This document shows positions 8,431 through 17,639 of a DNA stretch of 64,000 nucleotides, piece after piece. Position 1 is the stretch's first letter. Each line of letters starts with the position of its first letter. The position numbers were made by a program, and so were the translations under genes. The stretch covers positions 1 through 64,000 of the forward strand of contig BQJP01000009.1 of NCBI GenBank assembly GCA_021604765.1. The letters are read 5' to 3'. Origin of the DNA: Thermodesulfobacteriota bacterium (GTDB taxonomy: Bacteria > Desulfobacterota_D > UBA1144 > Nemesobacterales > UBA2774). The notes under the pieces are model-generated. The model saw only the letters and a list, made by a program, of their open reading frames with translations, searched no databases and was not told the DNA's origin.

Positions 8431-9087
8431 TTAGATATTTCTTATCTCAAGCGCATTAATTTTGTCGGTTATATCCAGATAGGCGTAAGATCTAGTGCCC
8501 AAGGGGCCGGGATTGACTATTTTAGTAATACCGATTTCATCTATCCCAGGGGCTTCATGTATATGACCTGTAAAGCAAATCAGAGGTTCAAATGTCTCAA
8601 TAATTTCCCTTATAGTTTTACTGCCCACGTGAGCTCCTGAGCTAATAGTGTCGTTTAAAGTATTTATAGGTGGTTGGTGTGAAATCATTATCTTAGATGA
8701 ATTCTCCTCCATGCCTTGAGTCAAACTCCCAAAGACTTCCGCATATTCTTCCTCTGTATAAATATTTGGAGTTGGACTTGGACAGGGCAGAGAACCACCT
8801 GCGCCGAATATTGTAACATCGTCGATATCTATGGAGCGTCCATGGATGTTCAAATTTTCCTTGTCTAAGAAAGTATCTACTTCATTGGTGTCGCAGTTAC
8901 CAGTTACAGCTAGAAGGTTAGAATTGTAACTTCTAATTTGGTTTACTATTTCAGACGCTTCTCTTTCTCCACCAAAGTGAGTTATATCTCCGCTTAATAA
9001 GATAAGATCAGCAGATGTTAGAACCTCACTCATTTCTAAAACAGGTGATGCATTTCCATGTATATCAGCAATGTTTATCACTATCAT
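8431..9087 (-). CDS. Metallophosphoesterase (calcineurin-like)
   Basis: 218 residues from ATG 9087 (MIVINIADIHGN). A TTG at 9126 would add 13 residues with no better ribosome site. Metal-binding motifs are in family order: ADIHGN (DxH), LSGDITHFG (GDxxx), VTGNCDT (GNxD), ISHQPP (H) and FTGHIHEAPG (GHxH). It resembles small YfcE-like or archaeal phosphoesterases with possible phosphodiester or protein phosphatase activity; the substrate is unknown. It is in line with the methyltransferase gene upstream. Confidence 0.88.
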   Translation of the reverse strand: MIVINIADIHGNASPVLEMSEVLTSADLILLSGDITHFGGEREASEIVNQIRSYNSNLLAVTGNCDTNEVDTFLDKENLNIHGRSIDIDDVTIFGAGGSLPCPSPTPNIYTEEEYAEVFGSLTQGMEENSSKIMISHQPPINTLNDTISSGAHVGSKTIREIIETFEPLICFTGHIHEAPGIDEIGITKIVNPGPLGTRSYAYLDITDKINALEIRNI

Positions 9088-9140
9088 AATGAGTTTTATT
9101 ATTACAGTTAAGGTGATTAAGTTCAACTTTAATTATACAT

Positions 9141-9755
9141 CTAGAACAGATTGCTTGTTTCTGTTTGCTTCTCTAAGAAATAAGTTGCCTGTCGGAAAAA
9201 AAGTAAAAATCTGTCATATCTCGTTGCCTTAAGTTTAAGTCCAAGTTTATTAAAAGTTGTTTTCCATTCTTTATCACTTTTGTTTGTATGTGGGTGTCCT
9301 AAGAACTCCATATTTACAATAGAGTCCACAATGAACGTGAGATATTTCTGGATTGGGTTTGAATAAATATCTTCGATAATGATTATTTTATTGGCGACTC
9401 TTTTTGCTTCTGAAATAACCTGTTCCGGGTTCGATGTATGATGAAGTACAGTGAGAATCAGAGCTGTATCAAAAGATGAGTCTTTATATGGCAATTTCTC
9501 ACTGTTGTAGATATCTGGTTTAACTTCTGATGTAAGCGTTTGGTCTATAACGTCCACAGGGGTTAGTTTATACCCTCCCCTCTGCATCAAAAGACAAACA
9601 CTGCCGGGTCCAGTTCCGACGTCTAAGATTTTGTCCTTCTTAGAAAGGTACTCAGATATGCGCCCAATTTTAAACTCAGCGTCCCAAAGCCAGATTTTAA
9701 AAATCTGCTCTTTAATAAAAGACTTATCTTGTAATATTGCTAAACTCATCAACAT
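9141..9755 (-). CDS. Class I SAM-dependent methyltransferase
   Basis: 204 residues. Motif I is ILDVGTGPGSVCLLM, the acidic motif II is LTPVDV, and the post-motif region LPYKDSSFDTALILTVLHHTSNPEQVISEAKRV is typical of Methyltransf_11 proteins. The acceptor could be a small molecule, quinone or lipid; nothing nearby decides it. Two in-frame ATGs at the start (9755 and 9749) are equally possible. It sits just upstream of the phosphoesterase gene on the same strand. Confidence 0.82.
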   Translation of the reverse strand: MLMSLAILQDKSFIKEQIFKIWLWDAEFKIGRISEYLSKKDKILDVGTGPGSVCLLMQRGGYKLTPVDVIDQTLTSEVKPDIYNSEKLPYKDSSFDTALILTVLHHTSNPEQVISEAKRVANKIIIIEDIYSNPIQKYLTFIVDSIVNMEFLGHPHTNKSDKEWKTTFNKLGLKLKATRYDRFLLFFRQATYFLEKQTETSNLF

Positions 9756-9919
9756 ATTGGATGGGTTATAGTGGGTAATGATTCCTGAAATTAAAATATT
9801 GAATAATATTTTTTAGGTTCAATGTACCAATTCTTATAATTTCAGTCTATTATATTTTATTGGCAAATGTAAATACAACAAGTAAGCCGTTTTAATTACT
9901 ACCATGCGAGGGTGAATCT

Positions 9920-11617
9920 ATGAGTGAAACTGATAAAGTTACAATTGGAGCATATATTGCTAATAGGTTACATGAGATCGGGGTCTGCCATTATTTCGCT
10001 GTTCCCGGTGATTACAATCTAATCCTCTTGGATGAGCTTCTAAAAAATAAAAATCTTGAGATGATTGGCTGTTGTAACGAACTTAATGCAGGATACGCAG
10101 CAGACGGATACGCCAGAGCAAATGGTATAGCTGCTCAGGTTACAACGTTCTCAGTTGGTGGCCTCAGCGCCCTTAATGCAATTGTAGGCGCATATGCAGA
10201 AGACCTTCCGATCATAATAATTAGCGGTGGTCCTAATACCAATTCTGAGGTAGAGAATCAGAAACTTCATCACACCACAGGAAGAGTTTCCTATGGATAT
10301 CAGAGAGATATATTTGAATATGCAACAGAAAGTGCAGTGATAATCAAACACTTAGAGGATGCTGCTTATCAGATTGATGAGGCAATTAGGCTCTGCGTTC
10401 TTAAAAACAAGCCTGTTTATATTGAAGTAGCTTGTAATCTTGCAGGTCTTCTTATTTCACACCCTCATAAAAGAAAATTTGCAAACAACCTTACGAGTGA
10501 TGCCGAGGCATTAAAACAGGCTGTAAAATCTACAGTGCAACTCTTAAGTACCGCGGCAAAACCCATTTTGGTTGCTGGAAGTAAATTGAAACCAGAAGGC
10601 GCAATAGAATCTTTCACCGACCTAATTAATAAGTCAGACTACGCATTTGCCTCAATGCCACCTGCTAAAGGTTTAATATCGGAGGCACATCCAAACTACA
10701 TCGGGACCTATTGGGGTCCTGTGTCAAGCCCGGGTACAGCTGAAATTGTAGAGTCGGCAAATATCTATCTGTTCGCAGGAGCTAGATTCACCGACTACAC
10801 AACATCAGGTTTTACTTCACTTATAAACCCTGAGAAAACTATATTTGCAGGGCCTGATTTTGTAAGGCTGCCTAATGTTACATACAACCATGTAATGCTA
10901 AAGGACTTTTTAGAGGAGCTTGCAAAGGAGATTCAACCCAACAATGCATCCCTTGTAGCATATAACCGTGTTAAACAGGAATTTGCCCCTGAACCTCCAG
11001 TGAAAAAGGATGAGGCTCTAACTACCCGTAGACTTTTTGCGCAAGTGCAGGATATAGTCCATGCACATACTACTGTTTTGGCAGAGACGGGAGATTCCTG
11101 GTTTAACGGGATCAAGCTTAAGCTTCCAGAAGGAGCAAGTTTTGAGATACAGATGCAGTACGGCTCAATCGGCTGGTCTGTGGGTGCTACACTTGGATAT
11201 TCTCTTGCGTGCAAGACCGATCACAGGGTTATTGCCTTTATTGGCGACGGCTCGTTTCAATTAACTGCACAGGAAGTATCAACCATGATCCGCTATAAGG
11301 TTAATCCGATAATTTTCTTGCTCAATAACGGCGGCTATACGATTGAAGTTGAGATACATGATGGGCCATACAACAATATTCAGAACTGGGACTACGCAGG
11401 CATAGTTGATGTTTTTAATGCTGGTGGAGGGAACGGCTGGTCAACCAGGGTCAAGACTGAGGGAGAGCTTCAGAGCGCTATTAAGAAAGCCCTTTCTCAT
11501 AAAGGCGGCCCAAGCTTGATTGAAGTGATGCTAGACCGTAATGACTGTAGTAAGGAGCTACTTGAGTGGGGTTCACGTGTGGCATCAAACAACGCCCGTC
11601 CGCCTAAAGTGCTTTGA
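9920..11617 (+). CDS. pdc: Pyruvate decarboxylase (ThDP-dependent)
   Basis: 565 residues, very close in length and sequence to Zymomonas mobilis PDC (568). ThDP and active-site residues seen: Asp in VPGDYNL, Glu in [16 protein letters not shown], the His pair in KLHHTTG, the [15 protein letters not shown]...NN ThDP/Mg motif, and the catalytic Glu in [15 protein letters not shown]. The enzyme converts pyruvate to acetaldehyde and CO2 in the cytoplasm. Local likeness in the C-terminal third argues against indolepyruvate decarboxylase. No alcohol or aldehyde dehydrogenase is adjacent, so the fate of acetaldehyde is unknown. GAGGGTG precedes ATG 9920. PDC is uncommon in bacteria, so transfer is possible. 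Confidence 0.93.
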   Translation: MSETDKVTIGAYIANRLHEIGVCHYFAVPGDYNLILLDELLKNKNLEMIGCCNELNAGYAADGYARANGIAAQVTTFSVGGLSALNAIVGAYAEDLPIIIISGGPNTNSEVENQKLHHTTGRVSYGYQRDIFEYATESAVIIKHLEDAAYQIDEAIRLCVLKNKPVYIEVACNLAGLLISHPHKRKFANNLTSDAEALKQAVKSTVQLLSTAAKPILVAGSKLKPEGAIESFTDLINKSDYAFASMPPAKGLISEAHPNYIGTYWGPVSSPGTAEIVESANIYLFAGARFTDYTTSGFTSLINPEKTIFAGPDFVRLPNVTYNHVMLKDFLEELAKEIQPNNASLVAYNRVKQEFAPEPPVKKDEALTTRRLFAQVQDIVHAHTTVLAETGDSWFNGIKLKLPEGASFEIQMQYGSIGWSVGATLGYSLACKTDHRVIAFIGDGSFQLTAQEVSTMIRYKVNPIIFLLNNGGYTIEVEIHDGPYNNIQNWDYAGIVDVFNAGGGNGWSTRVKTEGELQSAIKKALSHKGGPSLIEVMLDRNDCSKELLEWGSRVASNNARPPKVL

Positions 11618-11674
11618 TCTATGTCTATGTAAAACTTTTGTTGAGAAATTCAAAACCTGATGTATTCTTTTTTT

Positions 11675-11807
11675 TGTCGGGTGGAGAGTTTCTGAAAACC
11701 CTTGTATGTCTGATTGTTCGACGGGACAACATCTCATTCTTAATGAGTATGATATATAAGGATCCTCAATTTCTTACCGCCATCTGAAATTTGATTCCCA
11801 CCCGACA
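11675..11807. repeat. 133-bp element with 10-bp terminal inverted repeats
   Basis: TGTCGGGTGG at 11675-11684 is repeated as its exact complement CCACCCGACA at 11798-11807. The interior has a 6-bp hairpin (CTCATT/AATGAG, 11733-11747) and other short pairings, and no open reading frame. It could be a MITE-like non-autonomous element or a structured RNA/attenuator following pdc. No clear target-site duplication is visible at the edges; an 8-T run directly precedes the left arm. Confidence 0.5.
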
Positions 11808-11850
11808 TCCTTTAATCCTGGCCTTATTATATAACTTCCCTACAGATGGA

Positions 11851-12246
11851 TTAATTCTCTTTCAACATTTTTATCGCCCATTCCCATGATGGTGGGAATT
11901 CTGAGCCTTTGATAAAGACGGTAGCAAATGTTCTATCCTTTCCCAGGTAAGACGGAACGTCAGCCATAATATCCTTATGAGCGCCAGATGTAATAAAGTT
12001 CTTTAACGACTTAGCATCTTCCCATACAGACATAGTGTAGATTTTTTTGGAGAGAATGTCCGCTCTCAATTTAAAACCTACGACACCATGAGACTTATGA
12101 AGCTGTTTTTGAATCAGACCCGATTGTTTAAAGAAATTAGGAAAGTTTAAGTAACTATTAAGCGGTAGATATGTAATTACGGCTATGTAATCTTTGTCAG
12201 CTTCAGGCTCAATCTTGTATGGTGATATCCAAGGTGTTTCAGGCAT
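11851..12246 (-). CDS. DUF3291-like monooxygenase-fold protein
   Basis: 131 residues. The central pattern YIAVITYLPLNSY, LRADILSKKIYTMSVWEDAKSLKNFITSGAHKDIM resembles DUF3291, a dimeric alpha/beta-barrel family related to antibiotic biosynthesis monooxygenases and some haem-degrading proteins. The WxxxxxLxxF block after the strand is typical. No cofactor can be assigned and the substrate is unknown. It is convergent with pdc and divergent from the SDR gene at 12310. Confidence 0.7.
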   Translation of the reverse strand: MPETPWISPYKIEPEADKDYIAVITYLPLNSYLNFPNFFKQSGLIQKQLHKSHGVVGFKLRADILSKKIYTMSVWEDAKSLKNFITSGAHKDIMADVPSYLGKDRTFATVFIKGSEFPPSWEWAIKMLKEN

Positions 12247-12309
12247 AGGTATAATAATTTACAGGATATTATGTATCTTTCACGCTTATATTCTAAATAG
12301 GAGATAATA

Positions 12310-13044
12310 ATGAGTCAGAGAGTAGCACTTATAACCGGCGGCGCCAGAGGAATCGGGAAACAGATCGCATTAGCGCTTGCTAGAAAGGACTGGAATGTGG
12401 CGATCTGCTACAGAACTAGTGAAGATGATGCTAATGAGACCGTTAGTTTAATAAACGAGATCGGGCCCATAGGGTATGCTGAGGAGTGTGACGTGTCTGA
12501 TCCTAAAGCAGCTCAGAATTTAGTAAAGAATGTTGAGAAAAAGTTTGGACGTATTGATGCTTTAATAAATTGCGCGGGACCGTATCATAGAACCAATATC
12601 CTAAAAGAAACCACTGAGGGTTGGAATAGTATGTTTGATAACAACCTTCATCCAGTTTTCTATCTAAATCAGGCAGTGTCTGAGGGAATGATTGATCGTG
12701 AATGGGGACGTGTTATTAACTTTAGCATGGCAAACGCCGACAAAATGATGGCTCAGACAGAAGTAACTGCTCACTATATTGCAAAGGCTGGAGTTTTAAT
12801 GCTTACTCGTGCTTTTGCTAAACAGTTGGCACCGCATGGAATAACGGTGAATACAATATCTCCAGGATTTGTAAACTCCGGAAGTGCTCCTGAGGATGAA
12901 CTTCAGGTAATGGTAAAGCGAATACCCGCAGGTTATATCGGGAGTACCAAAGATGCAGTAGATGCTGCACTGTATTTGGTATCTGAAGAAGCCGCTTATG
13001 TTAATGGTTCAAATATGATACTTAGTGGCGGTTGGGGACTCTAA
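12310..13044 (+). CDS. SDR family oxidoreductase with altered catalytic Tyr position
   Basis: 244 residues, FabG-like. The NAD(P) motif TGGARGIGKQ is at residues 8-17, followed by NCAG (residues 88-91). The catalytic Ser is probably Ser139 (VINFSMAN). The active-site helix reads AHYIAKAGVLMLTRAF. With Lys159 as the conserved Lys, the YxxxK Tyr position (155) is His, and a Tyr follows at 156. Either the Tyr has shifted by one, or His does the job, or activity is lost. Typical end: GWGL after SGG. Substrate unknown. The stop overlaps the convergent 13041-13706 gene by 4 bases. Confidence 0.88.
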   Translation: MSQRVALITGGARGIGKQIALALARKDWNVAICYRTSEDDANETVSLINEIGPIGYAEECDVSDPKAAQNLVKNVEKKFGRIDALINCAGPYHRTNILKETTEGWNSMFDNNLHPVFYLNQAVSEGMIDREWGRVINFSMANADKMMAQTEVTAHYIAKAGVLMLTRAFAKQLAPHGITVNTISPGFVNSGSAPEDELQVMVKRIPAGYIGSTKDAVDAALYLVSEEAAYVNGSNMILSGGWGL

Positions 13045-13706
13045 CTCTTGTTCTCTCTCTTAAGGTTAACTAAAGAAATTATGTGAAAAGTTACCGCATA
13101 AGGAACTAAGTAGAGAGGAATTAGACCTGTTGGAAAAAGATTTAACTGGTTTTCAAATCCGAGGGCAAATAATTGTGCTGGCCCTTCTGAGCTTGTAAAT
13201 CCGAAGAAGAAAGCGCTAACAAAGTCTAATAGACCGATAACTATTAATACAATAAGAGAATTTCTGGGAATTTCTTGGTATTTAAGAAACAGATATAAAG
13301 CAAATAAGCCGACAATTATATCTCCCACTCCTGCAGGCCATGCAAATGAGCCTGGGATATTTCCTCTATACATCTCAACAATGAACAAGCCACCTATCAC
13401 CCTAAAAATCTGCAAACCTGCAATTGGTTTTTGATCCAGACCCCTGAACCAATCTCTGTTAATCCATACAATTAAGGAAGGGATTATCCACATCGACAAA
13501 ATTAATATGCCCCCACTCCTTCCCAATTTATCCTCTATTTTAAATAGATTAATTGTGACCATGATTGAAGCAATAATCGCTGTTGTCCACGCCATGATTA
13601 CAGCTTTTCTGTTAGGCAACACCAAAAACCAGTAAAAGGGGGTAACTAAAAGCGTAAAGATAATAATCGATACGCTTATCCAATGAGACTGCATAACTTC
13701 TATCAT
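13041..13706 (-). CDS. Polytopic membrane protein, unknown function
   Basis: 221 residues with about seven hydrophobic segments, almost no large soluble domain, and a short basic tail (NLKRENKS). A recognisable conserved-looking stretch is MYRGNIPGSFAWPAGVGDIIVGL in the middle, with Trp/Pro/Gly typical of a helix break. I cannot place it in a named family. ATG 13706 is used; a second ATG four codons in is possible. No strong ribosome site. Confidence 0.65.
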   Translation of the reverse strand: MIEVMQSHWISVSIIIFTLLVTPFYWFLVLPNRKAVIMAWTTAIIASIMVTINLFKIEDKLGRSGGILILSMWIIPSLIVWINRDWFRGLDQKPIAGLQIFRVIGGLFIVEMYRGNIPGSFAWPAGVGDIIVGLFALYLFLKYQEIPRNSLIVLIVIGLLDFVSAFFFGFTSSEGPAQLFALGFENQLNLFPTGLIPLYLVPYAVTFHIISLVNLKRENKS

Positions 13707-13799
13707 TATAAATTGTGAGTATAGCTAATAAATTGAAATGTCGAACACTGTTCCTATACTGTCTAGGCTAACTAGTAATTTCTAATATTTAGAGATGAA

Positions 13800-13828
13800 T
13801 TGGAATCTAAGGGCTTTCTAGTTATACT
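13800..13828 (+). promoter_or_regulatory. Sigma70-type promoter of the M42 gene (leaderless start)
   Basis: TTGGAA at 13800-13805, a 17-base spacer, and TATACT at 13823-13828. The usual start point would fall at about 13834-13836, only 4-6 bases before ATG 13840, and no ribosome site is present. This predicts a leaderless or near-leaderless mRNA. Confidence 0.55.
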
Positions 13829-13839
13829 GAATTCCCGCT

Positions 13840-14865
13840 ATGAATATAAAACTACTAAAACTACTTTGTGAAACACCCGGGCTTCCAGGTGCTGAAGACC
13901 CGGTCAAAAAAATAATAAAAAAAGAGTTTGGAAAACTTACCAAAGAAGTCACTGAAGACCCCTTAGGGAACATCATTGCTCACATTCCCGGCAAAGGCCC
14001 TAAACTTGTTCTTGATGCACATACTGACGAAGTTGGCTTTATGGTCAACCATATAGATAAGAGAGGCTTTGTTAGAGTCACATCTCTTGGTGGGATGGAC
14101 CCTCGTGTATTTTATGGACAGAGGCTAATTATTTACGGTAAAAAGCCGCTTCTTGGAATGGTGGGCGCTGTACCGCCTCATATAAGTAAAAGCGGCAATA
14201 ATAAAGAAGTCCCCGAAATTGAAGACTGTGTTGTGGATTTGGGGCTTAAGGCTGATAAAGTTCACAAACTTGTTTCAGTTGGTGATGTTGTGTCATTTTA
14301 CCCCCCATTTGAAGAGACCGAAGACGCTGTTATCTCAAAAGCTATAGATGACAGAGTTGGATTATTTGTCATGCTGGAAGCTCTTAGGAAAAAGCCTAAA
14401 CTAGGTTGCGATCTCTATCTTACAGCTACAGTTCAAGAGGAAGTAGGACTTAGGGGTGCTAGAGTAATTGTGCCAGTTGTAAAACCTGATTTTGTAATAG
14501 CGCTTGAAGGCACAGTTGCAATGGACCTTCCCGGTATCACAGAATATAAAACATTAGCTAATGTAGAGAAAGGCCCGGAAATTAGATTATCCGATCGGTT
14601 TTTAGTAGCTCACAGGCCATTTAGCTATTTTATGATGGATATGGCTAAGAAGAAAAAAATTCCATACCAAGTTACTGTTAAGAAAGCGGGAAGTACCAAC
14701 GCTACAGCTATGCAGGTTACTGGAGAGGGAAGCCGAGCGGGTGTTGTATCCGTACCTACCCGTTATCTACATAGTCCAAGTTGTCTTGCGTATAAATCTG
14801 ATATTGAAGAGACAATAAAACTCATTTACCATATTATAGAAGGCATTAAGGATTTTAAGATATAA
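13840..14865 (+). CDS. M42 family metallopeptidase (glutamyl aminopeptidase type)
   Basis: 341 residues, the normal size. Dinuclear metal-site motifs are in order: DAHTDE (His61, Asp63), AIDDRVG (bridging Asp), VQEEVGLRGA (catalytic and ligand Glu), ALEGTVAMD and RYLHSP (final His). M42 enzymes are cytoplasmic tetrahedral dodecamers that trim peptides from their N-termini. It is probably used in peptide recycling. The start has no ribosome site but a promoter directly upstream (13800-13828). The TPR-like gene at 14908 follows in the same direction after 42 bases. Confidence 0.92.
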   Translation: MNIKLLKLLCETPGLPGAEDPVKKIIKKEFGKLTKEVTEDPLGNIIAHIPGKGPKLVLDAHTDEVGFMVNHIDKRGFVRVTSLGGMDPRVFYGQRLIIYGKKPLLGMVGAVPPHISKSGNNKEVPEIEDCVVDLGLKADKVHKLVSVGDVVSFYPPFEETEDAVISKAIDDRVGLFVMLEALRKKPKLGCDLYLTATVQEEVGLRGARVIVPVVKPDFVIALEGTVAMDLPGITEYKTLANVEKGPEIRLSDRFLVAHRPFSYFMMDMAKKKKIPYQVTVKKAGSTNATAMQVTGEGSRAGVVSVPTRYLHSPSCLAYKSDIEETIKLIYHIIEGIKDFKI

Positions 14866-14907
14866 TAAGTAGCGATACTAAGTAGCGACATCTCAAAACA
14901 CTATGAT

Positions 14908-15693
14908 ATGTTGAACAATACGTACGCACTTTCATTCCTTTTAGCTCTATGTTTTTTAGTCACGCCTAGTGCAAGCAATTCAGAGGTCTACCCTAACACT
15001 CTAAGTATAGATAACCCAAATTTAGATGATGCGAGGAATATTCTTGTAAATTATCACAAAGATTCTAACAGCATTAATAAAACGATCGGAATTATAGAAC
15101 TAATATTAAAAGAAGAACCCAAAAACGTAGACGCTTTGAACTTCCTCTCAAGAGTTTGGCTAACCTATGGTCATGCACAAGCTCGAAGTAAGGAAGAAAT
15201 GATTAACTGCTTTGAAAAGGGATTAGAGGTATCCCAAAAGGCTGTTGAGCTTGCACCAGATGATCCGGATGCCCATTTTTATTATGTAGCGAATCTAGCC
15301 TCACTTGGTGAAGTAAAAGGGGTTTTTAATTCTCTATTTATGTTGCCGGAAGTAAGAAAAGAGCTCGATATTATTTTAGAGCTTGATCCGAACCATGCTT
15401 ACGGATTGGCAATGAACGGTGCATTGTACTATTTCCTTCCTGGTATCTTAGGCGGGGATATCAAGATTTCTGAGATATATATCAGAAGATCACTTAGTTT
15501 AGATCCGCACATGTCTTCGGCTAAGTTTTACCTAGCAATGAATTTGAGGAAGCAGAAGAGATATGACGAGGCTGTAGAAGTATTGTTGGACCTAGTTAAT
15601 GATAAAGAACCTTCTTTTTATCCTGACTGGTACTTGAATAGAAAGTACGCGATAGTGCTCATCTCTAAAATAAGGGAACAAAAGAACAAATAA
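14908..15693 (+). CDS. Exported TPR-like protein
   Basis: 261 residues. Signal peptide with hydrophobic ALSFLLALCFLVTPS. The mature part is helical with repeat-like units: LILKEEPKNVDALNFLSRVWLTYGH, KAVELAPDDPDAHFYYVANLASLGE, DIILELDPNHAYGLAMNGALYYFLP and RRSLSLDPHMSSAKFYLAMNL. The A-x-x-LDP-x-x-x-A pattern is TPR-like. The GVFNSLFMLPEVRKELD and LPGILGGDIKISE insert resembles uncharacterised bacterial TPR proteins related to TatT. A scaffold or binding role in the periplasm is likely; nothing more specific can be said. No ribosome site at ATG 14908. Confidence 0.7.
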   Translation: MLNNTYALSFLLALCFLVTPSASNSEVYPNTLSIDNPNLDDARNILVNYHKDSNSINKTIGIIELILKEEPKNVDALNFLSRVWLTYGHAQARSKEEMINCFEKGLEVSQKAVELAPDDPDAHFYYVANLASLGEVKGVFNSLFMLPEVRKELDIILELDPNHAYGLAMNGALYYFLPGILGGDIKISEIYIRRSLSLDPHMSSAKFYLAMNLRKQKRYDEAVEVLLDLVNDKEPSFYPDWYLNRKYAIVLISKIREQKNK

Positions 15694-15744
15694 TTTTACT
15701 TTTTTACCTACTCTCGATAATCTTAGCTTTTAGAGGATAAATAA

Positions 15745-16098
15745 ATGTATATAGATGAACTATTAGTTGTTTTTGAAGAAGCTTCTACAAATTATCCTAA
15801 GCTAAACCAGAACGATGTTTTAGATTCATTAAGAAAGGGAATTGAAGCTAAAAAGTATGATCTTCAGGATCAGGGCTTAATTGAAGCAATATTAAGAGAA
15901 GATAAAAAAGAGCTTGTTGATTCCTTACGGGAACATCTTAAGGATATTACTTCAAAACTTAAGAGTGATGACTTGGATGAATTTCTTAATAGTGATGATA
16001 TAAAAAAAGAGGCGATAAATATTTTTATCGCCTCTTTAGAACATTTGATCAATTATTATTATAATAATGTGATCGGCAAGCACTTTTCAAGCAGCTAA
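15745..16098 (+). CDS. Small helical protein, unknown function
   Basis: 117 residues, no signal peptide or membrane segment, rich in Asp/Glu/Lys/Leu and probably all alpha-helical (DDLDEFLNSDDIKKEAINIFIASLEHLI). I do not recognise it. A ribosome site is plausible (AGAGGATAAATAA before ATG 15745). Its last 30 codons contain a perfect 14-bp hairpin that acts, on the other strand, as the likely terminator of the convergent citrate synthase gene, so that part of the protein may be shaped by RNA needs. Confidence 0.6.
   Translation: MYIDELLVVFEEASTNYPKLNQNDVLDSLRKGIEAKKYDLQDQGLIEAILREDKKELVDSLREHLKDITSKLKSDDLDEFLNSDDIKKEAINIFIASLEHLINYYYNNVIGKHFSSS
16002..16037 (-). terminator. Intrinsic terminator of gltA, inside the convergent gene
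   Basis: A 14-bp perfect stem (AAAGAGGCGATAAA at 16006-16019 with its complement at 16024-16037) and a 4-base loop. Read on the minus strand, the stem runs into seven consecutive T (A7 on the plus strand, 16002-16008). It lies 74 bases past the gltA stop and inside the coding region of 15745-16098. Confidence 0.8.
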
Positions 16099-16110
16099 CC
16101 AACCAAATTA

Positions 16111-17412
16111 TTACTTTCTTTTACTCATTGGTACATATTTAAGGTTTTTGTCGCCAAGGTAAACTTGTCTTGGACGGGCAATTCTTCTTTCAGGATCAAG
16201 AAGAAGCTCTTTCCACTGTGCAAGCCATCCTGGAGTACGACCAATTGCGAATAGCACTGTGAACATCTCAACCGGAATACCCATGCTCTGATAAATCAAT
16301 CCGGAATAGAAATCTACGTTTGGATAGAGTTTGCGTTTTACGAAGTAATCATCTTCAAGCGCAATTCTTTCAAGCTCTAGAGCTATATCCAAGTATGGGT
16401 TTTTACCAGTTACCTGGAACACGTCATGAGCAATGTCTTTAATTATCTTTGCTCTAGGGTCATAAGATTTATAAACCCTGTGTCCAAATCCCATTAGTCT
16501 GAATTCGCCGTTTTTGGCAGCTTTGATTGCTTTTGGAATATTATCTTTGTGTCCGATCTCGGCTAACATCTGGAGAACACCTTCGTTGGCTCCACCGTGA
16601 AGAGGTCCGTACAATGCAGCAATACTAGCTGCTGTTGCTGAATATGGATCAGGGTGTGAGCTTCCAACGTTACGCATAGCGCTTGTGCTGCAGTTCTGCT
16701 CGTGATCAGCGTGTAGTATGAATAGAACATCTATTGCCTTTTCTATTATAGGATCTGGCTTATACTTAAGCTCTGTCATCTTGTATAGCATATTTAAGAA
16801 ATTGCCTGCATAGCTTAAGTCATTATCAGGATATGAGTAAGGCATTCCCATGGAGTGTCTATAAGCGAAGGCTGCCAATGTTGGCATCTTAGCTATAAGT
16901 CTATGAATCTGAAGTTTTCTTGTCTCTTCATCAAAAATATCTTTAGACTCTGGATAAAATGTAGATAGAGCTGCAACAGTGCTCATCAGCATTCCCATTG
17001 GATGGGCGTCGTATCTGAAACCGTCTATGAACTTTTTGATGTTCTCATGAATTACTGTGTGGTTAGTAATATTTTGTTCGAAAGTATTAAACTCTTTCTT
17101 GTTGGGCAGCTTCCCATTTAGTAATAAATATGAAACCTCAAGAAAGTTGCTTTTCTTAGCGAGTACATCAATAGGATAGCCGCGGTACATTAACTCTCCT
17201 TTGTCGCCGTCAATAAAAGTAACCCTACTGGTACAAGACGCTGTGTTGCTGTACGCCGGATCATAACTCATCATACCAAAGTCTTTATCTTTAACTTTGA
17301 TCTGCCTTAGATCCATCGCTTTAATTGTGTCATTCTCGATCGGGAGATCATACTTCTTCCCTGTTCTATTATCTGTAATGCTTAAGGTGTTGTTAGCCTT
17401 AGACTTAGCCAC
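16111..17412 (-). CDS. gltA: Citrate synthase
   Basis: 433 residues, normal for the long bacterial (Gram-negative, hexameric-type) enzyme with an N-terminal beta-rich domain. Catalytic and binding motifs: LHADHEQNCST, GPLHGGANEGVL (His), MGFGHRVYKSYDPRAKI (His/Arg) and DFYSGLIY (Asp). It condenses oxaloacetate and acetyl-CoA as the entry to the TCA cycle. The start is GTG 17412 with an excellent AAGGAGG site seven bases upstream. It is monocistronic, with a terminator inside the convergent gene. Confidence 0.96.
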   Translation of the reverse strand: MAKSKANNTLSITDNRTGKKYDLPIENDTIKAMDLRQIKVKDKDFGMMSYDPAYSNTASCTSRVTFIDGDKGELMYRGYPIDVLAKKSNFLEVSYLLLNGKLPNKKEFNTFEQNITNHTVIHENIKKFIDGFRYDAHPMGMLMSTVAALSTFYPESKDIFDEETRKLQIHRLIAKMPTLAAFAYRHSMGMPYSYPDNDLSYAGNFLNMLYKMTELKYKPDPIIEKAIDVLFILHADHEQNCSTSAMRNVGSSHPDPYSATAASIAALYGPLHGGANEGVLQMLAEIGHKDNIPKAIKAAKNGEFRLMGFGHRVYKSYDPRAKIIKDIAHDVFQVTGKNPYLDIALELERIALEDDYFVKRKLYPNVDFYSGLIYQSMGIPVEMFTVLFAIGRTPGWLAQWKELLLDPERRIARPRQVYLGDKNLKYVPMSKRK

Positions 17413-17639
17413 GATATTTCCTCCTTCTTACAGTTACTCCTGCAATGTTAATTTGAGTTTGATTTATTTTATAAATGTTATATCTAGGATTAAGGTCCGA
17501 AAAAACCCCAATTAGAAATTTCGAACCACAAAAAGGTACCTAAATTCTCAGTTTTTTCAAATATTTAAAAAAAACTTTTTATATACCTCGTTAGCTTCTA
17601 ACGGAATACTAAGTTTTTTGTTATAAATAGCATCTCGCT

